DNA of 64,000 bases from Amycolatopsis vastitatis. Its GTDB lineage: Bacteria > Actinomycetota > Actinomycetes > Mycobacteriales > Pseudonocardiaceae. The stretch's first letter is position 1. Every line of letters begins with the position of its first letter. The translations under genes and the position numbers were made by a program. Shown one piece after another: positions 17,157 to 24,749 of this stretch. The stretch is from the NCBI RefSeq assembly GCF_002234595.1, contig NZ_NMUL01000005.1, positions 124,001 to 188,000 on the forward strand, given 5' to 3'. The notes under the pieces are model-generated. The model was not told the origin of the DNA. It was given only the letters and a program-made list of their open reading frames with translations, and did no database searches.

Positions 17157-18092
17157 TCAGCCACGCAGCTCCGGCACCCGTACTTCGCCCACCGGGCGGC
17201 CGCCACCCGAGACGACAGGGTGGGCGAGGGCTTCGAGGCCGGACACGTCGGCTCCCAGGTACCGCAGCGCCTCCACCGCCAGCGGTGCGCAGGCCCGCTT
17301 GGTGCCGTCGTCGATCTTGATGGCCACCGCGAAGCCGTCCGGCAGGGCGAAGGCCTGGACTCCCTCGGCGCCGGCTTTCGCGACCAGACCGTCCACGGCG
17401 GACATCAGCTCGGTGTCCTCGCGCCCGGTGCCCGCGACCAGCCACGGGTGCGCGCGCATCGCCGACGCCACCGTCCGCAATGGCCCGTCCGAAGCGAGAG
17501 CGACGCGGCCGAACGCCCTGGCCAGCCCGGTCAGCGAGAACGCGAACAGCGGCGCGCCGCAGCCGTCCACGCCCGTGTGGGCGATCGGCTCGCCCGTCAG
17601 CTCCTCGACGGCCGAAGCGATCGCCTGCTGGAGCGGGTGGTCCGGTGCCTCGTAGCCCGCGGTCGGCCGGCCCGCCTGGACGCACGTGGTGAGCATCGCC
17701 GCGTGCTTGCCGGAGCAGTTCATCGTCACGCGCCGCGGCTCGGCGGCGTCGCGCATGCTCGGCACGTGGAGCGGGAAGTCCGGCGGGCACGCGAGGTCGT
17801 CCTCGGCCAGGCCGGCCGCCCGCAGCAGTTCGAGGACGCGCTTGACGTGCCCCGGCTCGCCGGAGTGGGACGCGCAGGCCAGCGCCAGGTCCTCGCCCGT
17901 GAAGTCCAGCCCCGCCCGGAGCATGCCGACGGCCTGCAGTGGCTTGTTCGACGAGCGCGGGAAGACCGGCGAAACCACGTCGCCGAGCGCGAGCCGCGCT
18001 TCGCCTTCGGGACCGGTGACCACGAGCGCGCCGCGGTGGACGCTTTCGACGAAGCCGGATCGGACGACTTCGGCGAGCACGGGGTTGGTCAC
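17157..18092 (-). CDS. L-asparaginase II family protein
   Basis: A 311-residue asparaginase of the actinobacterial/rhizobial type (unlike the E. coli enzymes). Conserved segments are FPRSSNKPLQAV, CASHSGEPGHV, the probable catalytic region MNCSGKHAAML, THTGVDGCGAP-like DGCGAPLFAFSL, and IKIDDGTKRAC. It would hydrolyse asparagine to aspartate and ammonia in the cytoplasm, as no signal peptide is present. The GTG start at 18092 overlaps the stop of the rsiG-like gene by 4 bp, so the two are coupled, probably with ygfZ further upstream. Confidence 0.9.
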   Translation of the reverse strand: MTNPVLAEVVRSGFVESVHRGALVVTGPEGEARLALGDVVSPVFPRSSNKPLQAVGMLRAGLDFTGEDLALACASHSGEPGHVKRVLELLRAAGLAEDDLACPPDFPLHVPSMRDAAEPRRVTMNCSGKHAAMLTTCVQAGRPTAGYEAPDHPLQQAIASAVEELTGEPIAHTGVDGCGAPLFAFSLTGLARAFGRVALASDGPLRTVASAMRAHPWLVAGTGREDTELMSAVDGLVAKAGAEGVQAFALPDGFAVAIKIDDGTKRACAPLAVEALRYLGADVSGLEALAHPVVSGGGRPVGEVRVPELRG

Positions 18093-18649
18093 TCGGCGCG
18101 GCCTTCGTTCTCCAGCAGCTCGTCCACAGTGGCCGAACCCTGCTGGTAGCGCTTCGCGATCTCGGCGTTGAGCGTGTCCATCACGCCCTGGACTTCGCGG
18201 CGGAAGGACGACACCGACAGCTCTTCGCTCGCGTAGGTGTCCAAAGCGGAGGCGAGCTTCTCGTCCGAGAGGGACTCGACGTCGGTCAGGTCGGTGTCGC
18301 CGATCAGGGCTTCGGCGTGCCGCCGGTGCTCGCCGGCCCGCGACGGCTCCAGCTGCTGGTGACGTCCCGAGCCCGCGGCCGGGCCCAGCGCGTTGTCGGC
18401 GAGGATCGTGGCCAGCTGGTCGACGATGCTCGCCTCGCCGCCGGAGCTGCGCCGCGCCTGCTCCGCGCGCACGATGTCGATCCGGGCGTGCAGGAGACGG
18501 CGCAGGTAGGACAGGTCGGTTTCTTCCTGGGCCGCTTCGTCGCGCCGCTCGCGCAGCACCTTCAGCGGCAGCTCACTCAAGCCGCTGAGGTATCCCGGGC
18601 CGAGCACGCGGTCGATCCGCCGCCTGCCGCCGGGCCGCACTTCGATCAC
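18089..18649 (-). CDS. rsiG: RsiG-type anti-sigma factor with two c-di-GMP-binding motifs
   Basis: A 186-residue, largely helical protein of the family annotated as aerial mycelium formation protein. In Streptomyces RsiG, bound to c-di-GMP, holds the sigma factor WhiG. The signature E(X)3S(X)2R(X)3Q(X)3D occurs exactly at residues 143, 147, 150, 154 and 158. The N-terminal copy is at 43, 47, 50, 54 and 58, but with His54 in place of Gln. The two lie on helices that would form the antiparallel coiled coil. GTG at 18649 is chosen for homology, and TAAACT five bases upstream hints at a leaderless mRNA; another in-frame GTG is at 18706. No whiG is in the window. Confidence 0.85.
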   Translation of the reverse strand: MIEVRPGGRRRIDRVLGPGYLSGLSELPLKVLRERRDEAAQEETDLSYLRRLLHARIDIVRAEQARRSSGGEASIVDQLATILADNALGPAAGSGRHQQLEPSRAGEHRRHAEALIGDTDLTDVESLSDEKLASALDTYASEELSVSSFRREVQGVMDTLNAEIAKRYQQGSATVDELLENEGRAE

Positions 18650-18698
18650 AGCGCAGTTTATCCCGGTTGAGCGTGATCTCGCTGTCAGGGGCTTTCGA

Positions 18699-19838
18699 TC
18701 AGCCACGAAGTCGGGCCGCCGCCGTACGCCCCGGTGCGGGTTGTTCCGAAGGCACGGAGTCGGGGTCGATCGCCGCCTGGACGAGGTTGTCCTCCGAGCC
18801 GGTCAGCAGCTCCGCGCCCACCGGCGTCGACCGCTTGATCAGGGCCAGCGCGATCGGGCCGAGCTCGTGGTGCTGGATCACGGTGCCGATCCGGCCGACC
18901 GTCCGGCCGTCCAGCAGCACGGGGTCGCCGGTCTCCGGCGTGACCTCCGGCGAGCCGTCGAGGTGCAGCAGGAGCAGGTTCCGCGGCGGACGGCCGACGT
19001 TGTGGACCTTCGACACCGTCTCCTGGCCGCGGTAACAGCCCTTCGCCACGTGCGCGGCCGAGCCGACCCAGCCCATCTCGTGCGGGATGGCGCGCTCGTC
19101 GGTGTCGACGCCCAGCCGCGGCCGCAGCGACTCGACGCGCAGCGCGTCGAACACCCAGCTGCCGGCCGCGCGGGCGCCCGCGTCGGTCAGGCGCTTCCAC
19201 CAGTCCGCCAGCGAGGCGCGGGGCACGGCCAGGTCGACGCTCCACCGCCCGGGCCACGGCATCCGCCGCGCGAAGCCGCCACCCGGCAGCGCCGCCACCG
19301 CGTACGGCTCCGGGCCGACCTCGGCGCCGACCGCGCTCAGGACGCGCTCGGCGTCCGGGCCGAGCACGGTGAGCAGCGCCAGCTCGCCCGTCGCGTCGCG
19401 GATGTCCACCTTGGACCAGAACTTCATCGCCTCGAAGTACTCGCGCAGCGTCTGGGGACCGCCCTTGGGCAGCGCGCTCGTCACGCTCGGGCCCGGGTCG
19501 GTGTCGAGGTACACGGTGCCGTCGAGGTGCGCCAGCACCATGTGCGTCTCGACGCGGCCCTGGCTGTCGAGGACCAGCGCCTCGGTGCCGGAACCCTCGG
19601 CGAGCTCGGTCACGTGCTGCGAGATGACCAGGTGCAGCCACGACAGCCGTTCTTCGCCGGTGACGGCGATGAACTCGCGGTGCGATCGGTCGATCACGAC
19701 CACGCCGCGCGAGGCCGTGCGCTGCTCCGCGAACGGGTCTCCCCAATGCCAGGGGACGCCGGCCTCGGGATGGGCAGTGTCCGACTCGGGCGGGGGGATC
19801 GATCCGGGCACGTCCAGCAGCGGCGAGCGGTACGGCAT
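18699..19838 (-). CDS. ygfZ: YgfZ/GcvT-type folate-binding protein (Fe-S assembly)
   Basis: A 379-residue protein related to the T-protein of glycine cleavage, with the diagnostic YgfZ motif KGCYRGQE at about residue 270. YgfZ proteins assist folate-dependent repair or assembly of iron-sulfur enzymes. Other landmarks are GVVVIDRSHREFIAVTGEER and HEMGWVGSAAHVAKGC. ATG at 19838 is preceded on its strand by TAGGCT seven bases upstream, the mark of a leaderless start. It diverges from pabC with a 31-bp gap, as in M. tuberculosis Rv0811c-Rv0812. Confidence 0.92.
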   Translation of the reverse strand: MPYRSPLLDVPGSIPPPESDTAHPEAGVPWHWGDPFAEQRTASRGVVVIDRSHREFIAVTGEERLSWLHLVISQHVTELAEGSGTEALVLDSQGRVETHMVLAHLDGTVYLDTDPGPSVTSALPKGGPQTLREYFEAMKFWSKVDIRDATGELALLTVLGPDAERVLSAVGAEVGPEPYAVAALPGGGFARRMPWPGRWSVDLAVPRASLADWWKRLTDAGARAAGSWVFDALRVESLRPRLGVDTDERAIPHEMGWVGSAAHVAKGCYRGQETVSKVHNVGRPPRNLLLLHLDGSPEVTPETGDPVLLDGRTVGRIGTVIQHHELGPIALALIKRSTPVGAELLTGSEDNLVQAAIDPDSVPSEQPAPGRTAAARLRG

Positions 19839-19845
19839 ACCGCCC

Positions 19846-19863
19846 AGCCTAGGTGAGTACCGT
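19846..19863. promoter_or_regulatory. Back-to-back leaderless promoters of ygfZ and pabC
   Basis: On the minus strand TAGGCT (19846-19851) ends seven bases before the ygfZ ATG. On the plus strand TACCGT (19858-19863) ends six bases before the pabC ATG. The two -10 elements are only six bp apart, so each -35 region falls inside or beside the opposing gene and the two polymerases would compete. Confidence 0.55.
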
Positions 19864-19869
19864 GACGGC

Positions 19870-20718
19870 ATGCGCGTGCTCGTCCTCCTCGACGGAACCC
19901 AGGCCGATCCCGATGTGGCCCAGATCAAGGTCGACGACCTCGGGCTGATGCGCGGTGACGGCGTCTTCGAGACGATCCTCGTCGCCGACGGCAAGCCCCG
20001 CGAACTCCGGCCGCACCTCGACCGGCTGGCCCGTTCGGCGGCCATGCTCGACCTGCCCGAGCCCGACCTCGCGGCGTGGGAGAAGGTCGTTTCGCTCGCG
20101 CTCGAAAGGTGGGCCGGCGGCCGCGAGATGGTGCTGAAACTGGTGTACACGCGGGGATCCGACGGTGATCCGGCCGCGGTGCCGACCGGCTTCGCCCTCG
20201 GTTCCGAGGTCTCGCCGGCGATCTTGCGGGCCCGCGCCGACGGCGTCGCCGCGATCACCCTGGAGCGCGGTTTCGCGCCGGACCTCGCCGAGCGCGCGCC
20301 GTGGCTGCTGCTCGGCGCGAAGCCGCTGTCCTACGGGGTCAACATGGCCGCGCTGCGCGAAGCCGGGCGCCGCGGGGCCGAAGATGTGATTTTCACCGCC
20401 GCCGACGGTTCGGTCTTCGAAGGCCCGACGTCGACCGTGGTGCTCGCGAAGGGGCGGACGCTCGTCACGCCGCCGCCGAGCATCGGCATCCTGCCGGGCA
20501 CGACCCAGGCCGCGTTGTTCCGCGGCGCCGAGAAGGCGGGCTGGGCGGTCGAGGTGGCGCCGTTGACCGTGCGGGACCTCGTCGAGGGCGACGGCGTCTT
20601 CATGGCGTCGAGCGTGCGCAAGCTGACCCGTGTGCACACGCTGGACGGCGAGCGGCTGCCCGACTCCTCGGCGGTGTACGCCGAGCTGGTGGCGGCCTAC
20701 GAGGCCGAATACGCCTGA
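19870..20718 (+). CDS. pabC: Aminodeoxychorismate lyase / class IV aminotransferase (PabC)
   Basis: A 282-residue PLP enzyme of fold type IV. The catalytic Lys is in LLLGAKPLSYGVNMAALREA. FEGPTSTVV and GILPGTTQAALF bind the cofactor phosphate, and LGLMRGDGVFETI is the N-terminal signature. The position next to ygfZ matches Rv0812, annotated as aminodeoxychorismate lyase, which makes p-aminobenzoate for folate. A D-amino-acid or branched-chain aminotransferase cannot be excluded by motif alone. Its end overlaps the convergent ParB-fold gene by 22 bp. Confidence 0.88.
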   Translation: MRVLVLLDGTQADPDVAQIKVDDLGLMRGDGVFETILVADGKPRELRPHLDRLARSAAMLDLPEPDLAAWEKVVSLALERWAGGREMVLKLVYTRGSDGDPAAVPTGFALGSEVSPAILRARADGVAAITLERGFAPDLAERAPWLLLGAKPLSYGVNMAALREAGRRGAEDVIFTAADGSVFEGPTSTVVLAKGRTLVTPPPSIGILPGTTQAALFRGAEKAGWAVEVAPLTVRDLVEGDGVFMASSVRKLTRVHTLDGERLPDSSAVYAELVAAYEAEYA

Positions 20719-21122
20719 CCCTGGCTGATCCGGACGACGGCGGGGGCGACCTCTTCGGCGCGGTAGGCGGCGATCTTGTGGTGGCCGTCGATGATCAGCT
20801 CGCGTTCGCCGACGGCCAGCACCACCGCGACCGGCCGGTGGCCGGTGCGGATGGCGGTCCGGTAGTACCCGACGCGGGACTCGTCGGACGGCGGCCAGGC
20901 GTCGGTCGGGGTGAGCAGCTGGTCGTCGGGCAGACGCTCGGGGCCGCTCACGTGGTAGTCGCCGTCGACGAGCAGGTCGAGCACCGGCCCCAGGGTGGTG
21001 GCCAGCGGACGGCGCAGCTGCCCGGTGGCCAGCGCGATCCGCAGGGCCTGCGGCAGCTCCGCCCGCGCTCGCGTGTTCACGTCGAGGAAACCCGTGCCAC
21101 CGCTGATCGTCACCTGTTCCAC
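20697..21122 (-). CDS. ParB-like nuclease/NTPase-fold protein, stand-alone
   Basis: A 141-residue protein with a ParB N-terminal-like (sulfiredoxin/ParB) motif in LIIDGHHKIAAYRAEEV, the equivalent of the DGHHR loop. The N-terminal portion (ISGGTGFLDVNTRARAELPQAL) has no family I recognise. It lacks a DNA-binding helix-turn-helix, so it is not a chromosome-partitioning protein. Proteins with this fold can bind or hydrolyse nucleotides, but no function can be given. The start is taken as GTG at 21122, with no clear ribosome binding site. Confidence 0.6.
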   Translation of the reverse strand: MEQVTISGGTGFLDVNTRARAELPQALRIALATGQLRRPLATTLGPVLDLLVDGDYHVSGPERLPDDQLLTPTDAWPPSDESRVGYYRTAIRTGHRPVAVVLAVGERELIIDGHHKIAAYRAEEVAPAVVRISQGQAYSAS

Positions 21123-21220
21123 GCCTATGAGGACGGGTGACGGCGCGACATGGTTCCGGCCCCTACCCGGACGGGTGCACCGCGTGACCCGGCTCTCACC
21201 CGCGTGGCGGTACGCCTTGC

Positions 21221-22069
21221 TCAGGAAGGCCGGAACCGGATTCGGGTGCCCGGCCGAGCCTGCGCGAGGGCACCCAAGCCGGCCGCTTTGACGACGGCCG
21301 CGACGGGGTAGCCGCCGGTGGTCGGGTGGTCGGCCAGGAACACCACGGGGAGCCCGCTCGGCGGCACCTGGATCGCACCCGTGAGAACGCCCTCGCTGGG
21401 CAGCTCGCCATCGACGGCCCGGCGCAGCGGCGTCCCCTCCAGGCGCAGGCCGACGCGGTTCGACTCGGCCGTGACCGTCCACCCCGCCGACAGCCCGCCC
21501 GCCGGGTCGTCGAACCAGTCGTCGCGCGGGCCGAGCGTCACGGGGACGACGAGGTCGGCGGGCGCCGGAACTCCGACGACGACGTCCGCGCCCGCGGGAA
21601 CTCCCGCCGGGACGCCGAGCGGGAGCACGTCCCCGGCTTTCAGCGGCTCGGGGCCGATGCCGGAGAGGACGTCCCGCGACCGGCTGCCCAGCACCGGCTC
21701 GACGGCGATCCCGCCGGAGACGGCCAGGTAGCAGCGCAGCCCGGCGGACGGGGTGCCCAGCGTCAAGGTCTGTCCGGCGCGGACCGGGACGGGCACGTGG
21801 GAGCCGAACGCGCGGCCGTCGACGGAAACCGCGACGGCCGGGCCGGTCACGGCCACCGTCGCCGCCGCCGTGAACCGCGCCGACAGGCCGCCGAGCAGGG
21901 CTTCGATTCCCGCGGCGGTTTCGGGGTTGCCGGCGAGGCGGTTCGCCAGCCGCAGCGAAGCCGCGTCCAACGCGCCCGAAGGTGCGACACCCAGGTGGGC
22001 GTAACCGGGGCGGCCCAGGTCCTCCACGAGGGCGTACCGGCCCGGGTCGAGCACTTCCAGGCACCTCAT
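21221..22069 (-). CDS. pxpC: 5-oxoprolinase subunit C (PxpC/KipA family)
   Basis: A 282-residue biotin-dependent-carboxylase-like protein, subunit C of the ATP-dependent 5-oxoprolinase that opens pyroglutamate to glutamate. Motifs are VEDLGRPGYAHLGVAPSGALD at the N-terminus, AVSGGIAVEPVLGSRS, and GLPVVFLADHPTTGGYPV near the end. The start overlaps the stop of pxpB by 4 bp. Subunit A (PxpA, LamB/YcsF family) is not in the window. Confidence 0.9.
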   Translation of the reverse strand: MRCLEVLDPGRYALVEDLGRPGYAHLGVAPSGALDAASLRLANRLAGNPETAAGIEALLGGLSARFTAAATVAVTGPAVAVSVDGRAFGSHVPVPVRAGQTLTLGTPSAGLRCYLAVSGGIAVEPVLGSRSRDVLSGIGPEPLKAGDVLPLGVPAGVPAGADVVVGVPAPADLVVPVTLGPRDDWFDDPAGGLSAGWTVTAESNRVGLRLEGTPLRRAVDGELPSEGVLTGAIQVPPSGLPVVFLADHPTTGGYPVAAVVKAAGLGALAQARPGTRIRFRPS

Positions 22070-22662
22070 CGGACGCTCCGGAAGCGGACGCGGTCACCCG
22101 GCGCGAACAACGCGGGCGGGTCGGCGTGCGGGTCGAACAGCGTCGCCGTCGTGTGCCCGAGCAGCCGCCAGCCACCCGGCGACTCGCGCGGGTAGACGCC
22201 GGTGAACTCACCGGCGAGCCCGACCGACCCGGCGGGGACGCGGGTCCGCGGCGACTCCAGGCGAGGCTGCCGCAACGGCTCGGGCAACCCGGTCAGGTAG
22301 CCGAAGCCGGGGGCGAACCCGGTGAAGGCGACCGTGTAGACGGCCTCGGCGTGCAGCTCGACGACGGCGTCCGGGGAAACTCCGGCGTCCGAGGCGACCA
22401 GCGAGAGGTCTTCTCCGTCGTAGTGGACGTCGAGGGTCACTTCGCGGGACTCGCCCGGCGGTGGGTGCGAGAGATCGGCGTCCTCCAGCAGCGCCCGCAC
22501 TGCCGCAACGGCTCCGACGACCAGCAGGCTGCGCGCGCCCGGCACGAGGTCGACGACGCCGTCGGGACGCGCCGCTTGGACGGTCGCGTGCGCCGCCCGC
22601 ATCTGCTCCAGAGAGTCGCAGTCCAGCAGGGCCGCGTCCTCGCCACAGCGCCGCCAGCGCAC
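22066..22662 (-). CDS. pxpB: 5-oxoprolinase subunit B (PxpB/KipI family)
   Basis: A 198-residue partner of PxpC. The conserved core is VTLDVHYDGEDLSLVA, VYTVAFTGFAPGFGYLTGLPE (the GFxPGFxYL signature) and PAGSVGLAGEFTGVYPRESPGGW. GTG at 22662 begins only 4 bp after the nitrobindin-like stop codon, so it is read through from that gene. In Bacillus the homologue KipI inhibits a sporulation kinase, but the enzymatic role is the general one. Confidence 0.9.
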   Translation of the reverse strand: MRWRRCGEDAALLDCDSLEQMRAAHATVQAARPDGVVDLVPGARSLLVVGAVAAVRALLEDADLSHPPPGESREVTLDVHYDGEDLSLVASDAGVSPDAVVELHAEAVYTVAFTGFAPGFGYLTGLPEPLRQPRLESPRTRVPAGSVGLAGEFTGVYPRESPGGWRLLGHTTATLFDPHADPPALFAPGDRVRFRSVR

Positions 22663-22666
22663 GGCG

Positions 22667-23281
22667 TCAGCCGGCGACGCGCTGCAGCAGGGCCGAGGTG
22701 TGCGGCTGCATCTCCTGGCCCATCATCGCCCGCTCCTCGACGTAGCCGAGGGAGCCTTCGATCAGGCCGTACAGGCGCTGGGCCGCGGTGACGTCCTTGG
22801 CCGTGGCCGTGCGGATCACCGCGTCGGTGCCGAGCTCCCAGGACGTCTGGTTGCGGGGCTTGCCGTAGTACAGCTCGACGATGCCCGTGTTGTGCGTGAG
22901 CAGCAGCTCGATCGTGTCGTCGGGCTGCGGTCGCCAGAACCCGGACTCGCGGGCGGCGGGGCGGATGACGTTGCCGTCGTCGTCCAGCAGCCACGCGCGG
23001 GACTCGTGGATCAGGAACGGCCGGCCGTCGTGGGAGATCGTCAGCTGCTGCGCGAACTTGCGGGGGCCGTCGATGGTCGGGTAGCCGACCTCGCCCTCAC
23101 CGCGCCAGACGCCGACGAGCGGCAGCAGCGCGAGGCACGCGTCGTTGAGGTTCGGCCCCTCGCGCAGGTTCGCGGTGTCGTTGGGGATGGGCAGGTCGTC
23201 CCACAGCGGGAGGTTGCGGGCGCGAGTGCTCTCCGCGCGCCTCTCCGCTGCCACGATGGCTTCGTCGCCGCTGGCCGTCAT
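22667..23281 (-). CDS. Nitrobindin-like beta-barrel protein (Rv0813c family)
   Basis: A 204-residue protein of the FABP-like/nitrobindin family, which form a ten-stranded barrel; relatives bind ferric haem and react with nitric oxide or peroxynitrite. The family motif GxWxGxG appears in LVGVWRGEGEVGYP. A His in the C-terminal helix region (MQPHTSALLQRV) sits where the haem-ligand His is found in nitrobindins. The N-terminal 40 residues are polar. In M. tuberculosis the gene is likewise next to sseC2. Haem binding is inferred from the His position. Confidence 0.8.
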   Translation of the reverse strand: MTASGDEAIVAAERRAESTRARNLPLWDDLPIPNDTANLREGPNLNDACLALLPLVGVWRGEGEVGYPTIDGPRKFAQQLTISHDGRPFLIHESRAWLLDDDGNVIRPAARESGFWRPQPDDTIELLLTHNTGIVELYYGKPRNQTSWELGTDAVIRTATAKDVTAAQRLYGLIEGSLGYVEERAMMGQEMQPHTSALLQRVAG

Positions 23282-23284
23282 GGG

Positions 23285-23383
23285 TCAGCGCTGGTCCGCG
23301 TACAGCCGGTAGACGACGTACACGGCGAACCAGGTGATCGCGATGCCCGCGAGGACCAGCAAGGTCGTAAACAGAGCTTCCAC
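23285..23383 (-). CDS. 32-residue single-pass membrane peptide
   Basis: A very short open reading frame: VEALFTTLLVLAGIAITWF followed by AVYVVYRLYADQR. It is one hydrophobic helix (residues 5-25) with a short Arg/Asp-containing tail. It begins with GTG, and TAAGCT lies seven bases upstream, suggesting a leaderless mRNA. It ends four bases before the nitrobindin-like ATG, so the two are probably cotranscribed. Function is unknown. The in-frame hydrophobicity and operon position argue that it is real. Confidence 0.5.
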   Translation of the reverse strand: MEALFTTLLVLAGIAITWFAVYVVYRLYADQR

Positions 23384-23400
23384 GGGTGGGAGCTTAGTCC

Positions 23401-23418
23401 GCCCGGCCGCGGCCGGGC
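23401..23418. repeat. Perfect 18-bp GC palindrome
   Basis: GCCCGGCCGCGGCCGGGC is self-complementary and lies about 20 bp upstream of the 32-residue membrane peptide. With the hairpin at 23465-23502 it makes the gap 23384-23513 highly structured. Confidence 0.5.
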
Positions 23419-23464
23419 CTGCCCAGGGTCGCCGCGGTGAGCACAGTCACCCGCCCGGAAACGC

Positions 23465-23502
23465 CGTGAAGGCCTCCCTGCCGGAGCAGGAAGGCCTTCA
23501 CG
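23465..23502 (-). terminator. Long hairpin ending the sulfur-transfer operon
   Basis: CGTGAAGGCCT pairs with AGGCCTTCACG (11 bp), then after a C/A mismatch CCTGC pairs with GCAGG around a CGGA loop. It starts 12 bp after the DUF1416 stop. Hairpins with GTGAAGGCCT arms recur, in my recollection, between Amycolatopsis genes. Confidence 0.7.
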
Positions 23503-23513
23503 CGGAACGGAAC

Positions 23514-23825
23514 TCAGGCGACGGAGATGGCCAGCTGGTGCAGGCCGGGGCCGTCCGCGGTGACGGAGGCTTCGCCGTTGCCGGTGCGGTGCAGGGCGCG
23601 GACCGTCCACTCGCCCGGCGCCGCGTAGAAGCGGAAGTCGCCGTCGGCCGACGAGACGACCTCGCCGGTGAAGTCGCCGCCGCCGTCCAGGAGCCGGACG
23701 AACGCGCCGCCGACCGGCCCGTTCGCGCCCGTCACCTTGCCGGCCAGCACGACCTGCCCGCGCGTGTCGTAGTCCGACGGCGTGGCCTCCTGGACCGGTG
23801 CGCCGCAGCTGTCGTCAACCGCCAT
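23514..23825 (-). CDS. DUF1416 protein (SseC2/Rv0814c-like)
   Basis: A 103-residue protein of the DUF1416 family found next to rhodanese genes in actinobacteria. It appears to be a small beta-sandwich: VLAGKVTGANGPVGGAFVRLLD, then DGDFRFYAAPGEWTVRALH. It begins CGAPV near residue 7, with one Cys in the N-terminal SCGAP. It may carry or accept sulfur from the adjacent sulfurtransferase, but this is not shown. ATG at 23825 overlaps the sulfurtransferase stop (TGATG), so it is translationally coupled. Confidence 0.88.
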   Translation of the reverse strand: MAVDDSCGAPVQEATPSDYDTRGQVVLAGKVTGANGPVGGAFVRLLDGGGDFTGEVVSSADGDFRFYAAPGEWTVRALHRTGNGEASVTADGPGLHQLAISVA

Positions 23826-24661
23826 CACTTAGCTCCCAACTCGACCGGCACGCCGACGAGCGAGCCGTATTCCGTCCATGAACCGTCGTAGTTCTTCACG
23901 TCCTGGTAGCCCAGCAGCTCGTGGAGCGCGAACCACGCGATCGAGGAGCGCTCGCCGATGCGGCAGTAGGCGATGGTGCCCTTGCCCTCGTCGATGCCCT
24001 CGTCCTTGTACAGCTCCTTGATCTCTTCCTCGGTCTTGAAGGTGCCGTCCTCGTTGGCGACCTTCGCCCACGGCACGTTCAGCGCGCCGGGGATGTGGCC
24101 GGGAACCTGGGACTGCTCCTGCGGGAGGTGCGCCGGGGCGAGCAGCTTGCCGGAAAACTCGTCGGGCGACCGCACGTCGACGAAGTTCTTCGAACCGATC
24201 GACTGGACGACCTCGTCGCGGAACGCGCGCAGCGACAGGTCCTGGTCCTGCGCCTTGTAGTCGGTGGCGGCGCGCTTGACCTCGTCGGAGTTCAGCTCAC
24301 GGCCGTCGAGTTCCCACTTCTTGCGGCCGCCGTCGAGCAGCTTGACCTTCTCGTGGCCGTACAGCTTGAAGTACCAGTACGCGTACGCGGCGAACCAGTT
24401 GTTGTTGCCGCCGTAGAGGATCACGAGGTCGTCGTTGGAGATGCCCTTCTCCGAGAGGAGCTTCTCGAAGCCCTCCTTGGAGACGAAGTCGCGGCGCACC
24501 CCGTCCTGCAGGTCCTTCCGCCAGTCGAACTTCACCGCGCCCCGGATGTGGCCGGCGTCGTAGGCGGTGGTGTCCTCGTCGACCTCGGCGAACACGACGC
24601 CGGGGGTGTCCAGGTTCTCTTCGGCCCACTGGGTGGTGACCAGGACGTCTTCACGGCTCAT
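23825..24661 (-). CDS. Thiosulfate sulfurtransferase (rhodanese, Rv0815c-like)
   Basis: A 278-residue protein with two rhodanese domains. The first (residues 1-125) is inactive, the second carries the catalytic Cys in IAYCRIGERSS, giving the CRxGxR loop of thiosulfate sulfurtransferases. Other typical segments are GHIRGAVKFDWRKDLQD and GHIPGALNVPWAKV. It moves sulfane sulfur in the cytoplasm. ATG at 24661 has AGAGAG upstream. It lies in an operon with DUF4395 upstream and DUF1416 downstream, behind a cysteine-containing leader peptide. Confidence 0.94.
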   Translation of the reverse strand: MSREDVLVTTQWAEENLDTPGVVFAEVDEDTTAYDAGHIRGAVKFDWRKDLQDGVRRDFVSKEGFEKLLSEKGISNDDLVILYGGNNNWFAAYAYWYFKLYGHEKVKLLDGGRKKWELDGRELNSDEVKRAATDYKAQDQDLSLRAFRDEVVQSIGSKNFVDVRSPDEFSGKLLAPAHLPQEQSQVPGHIPGALNVPWAKVANEDGTFKTEEEIKELYKDEGIDEGKGTIAYCRIGERSSIAWFALHELLGYQDVKNYDGSWTEYGSLVGVPVELGAK

Positions 24662-24749
24662 GTGAACAGAACTCTCTTTCTGGGTCGGAATAACACTGCG
24701 GCGCGAAGCGCCTTCCGTTGAGGGTGGTGGCGGGGGCATGGATGGACTT

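Noticed and set aside
20697..22211. Long minus-strand frame of ~504 codons extending through pxpC
   Set aside because: Only the last ~141 codons (ParB-fold protein) look like protein. The upstream part is a shadow of pxpC and pxpB in another frame.
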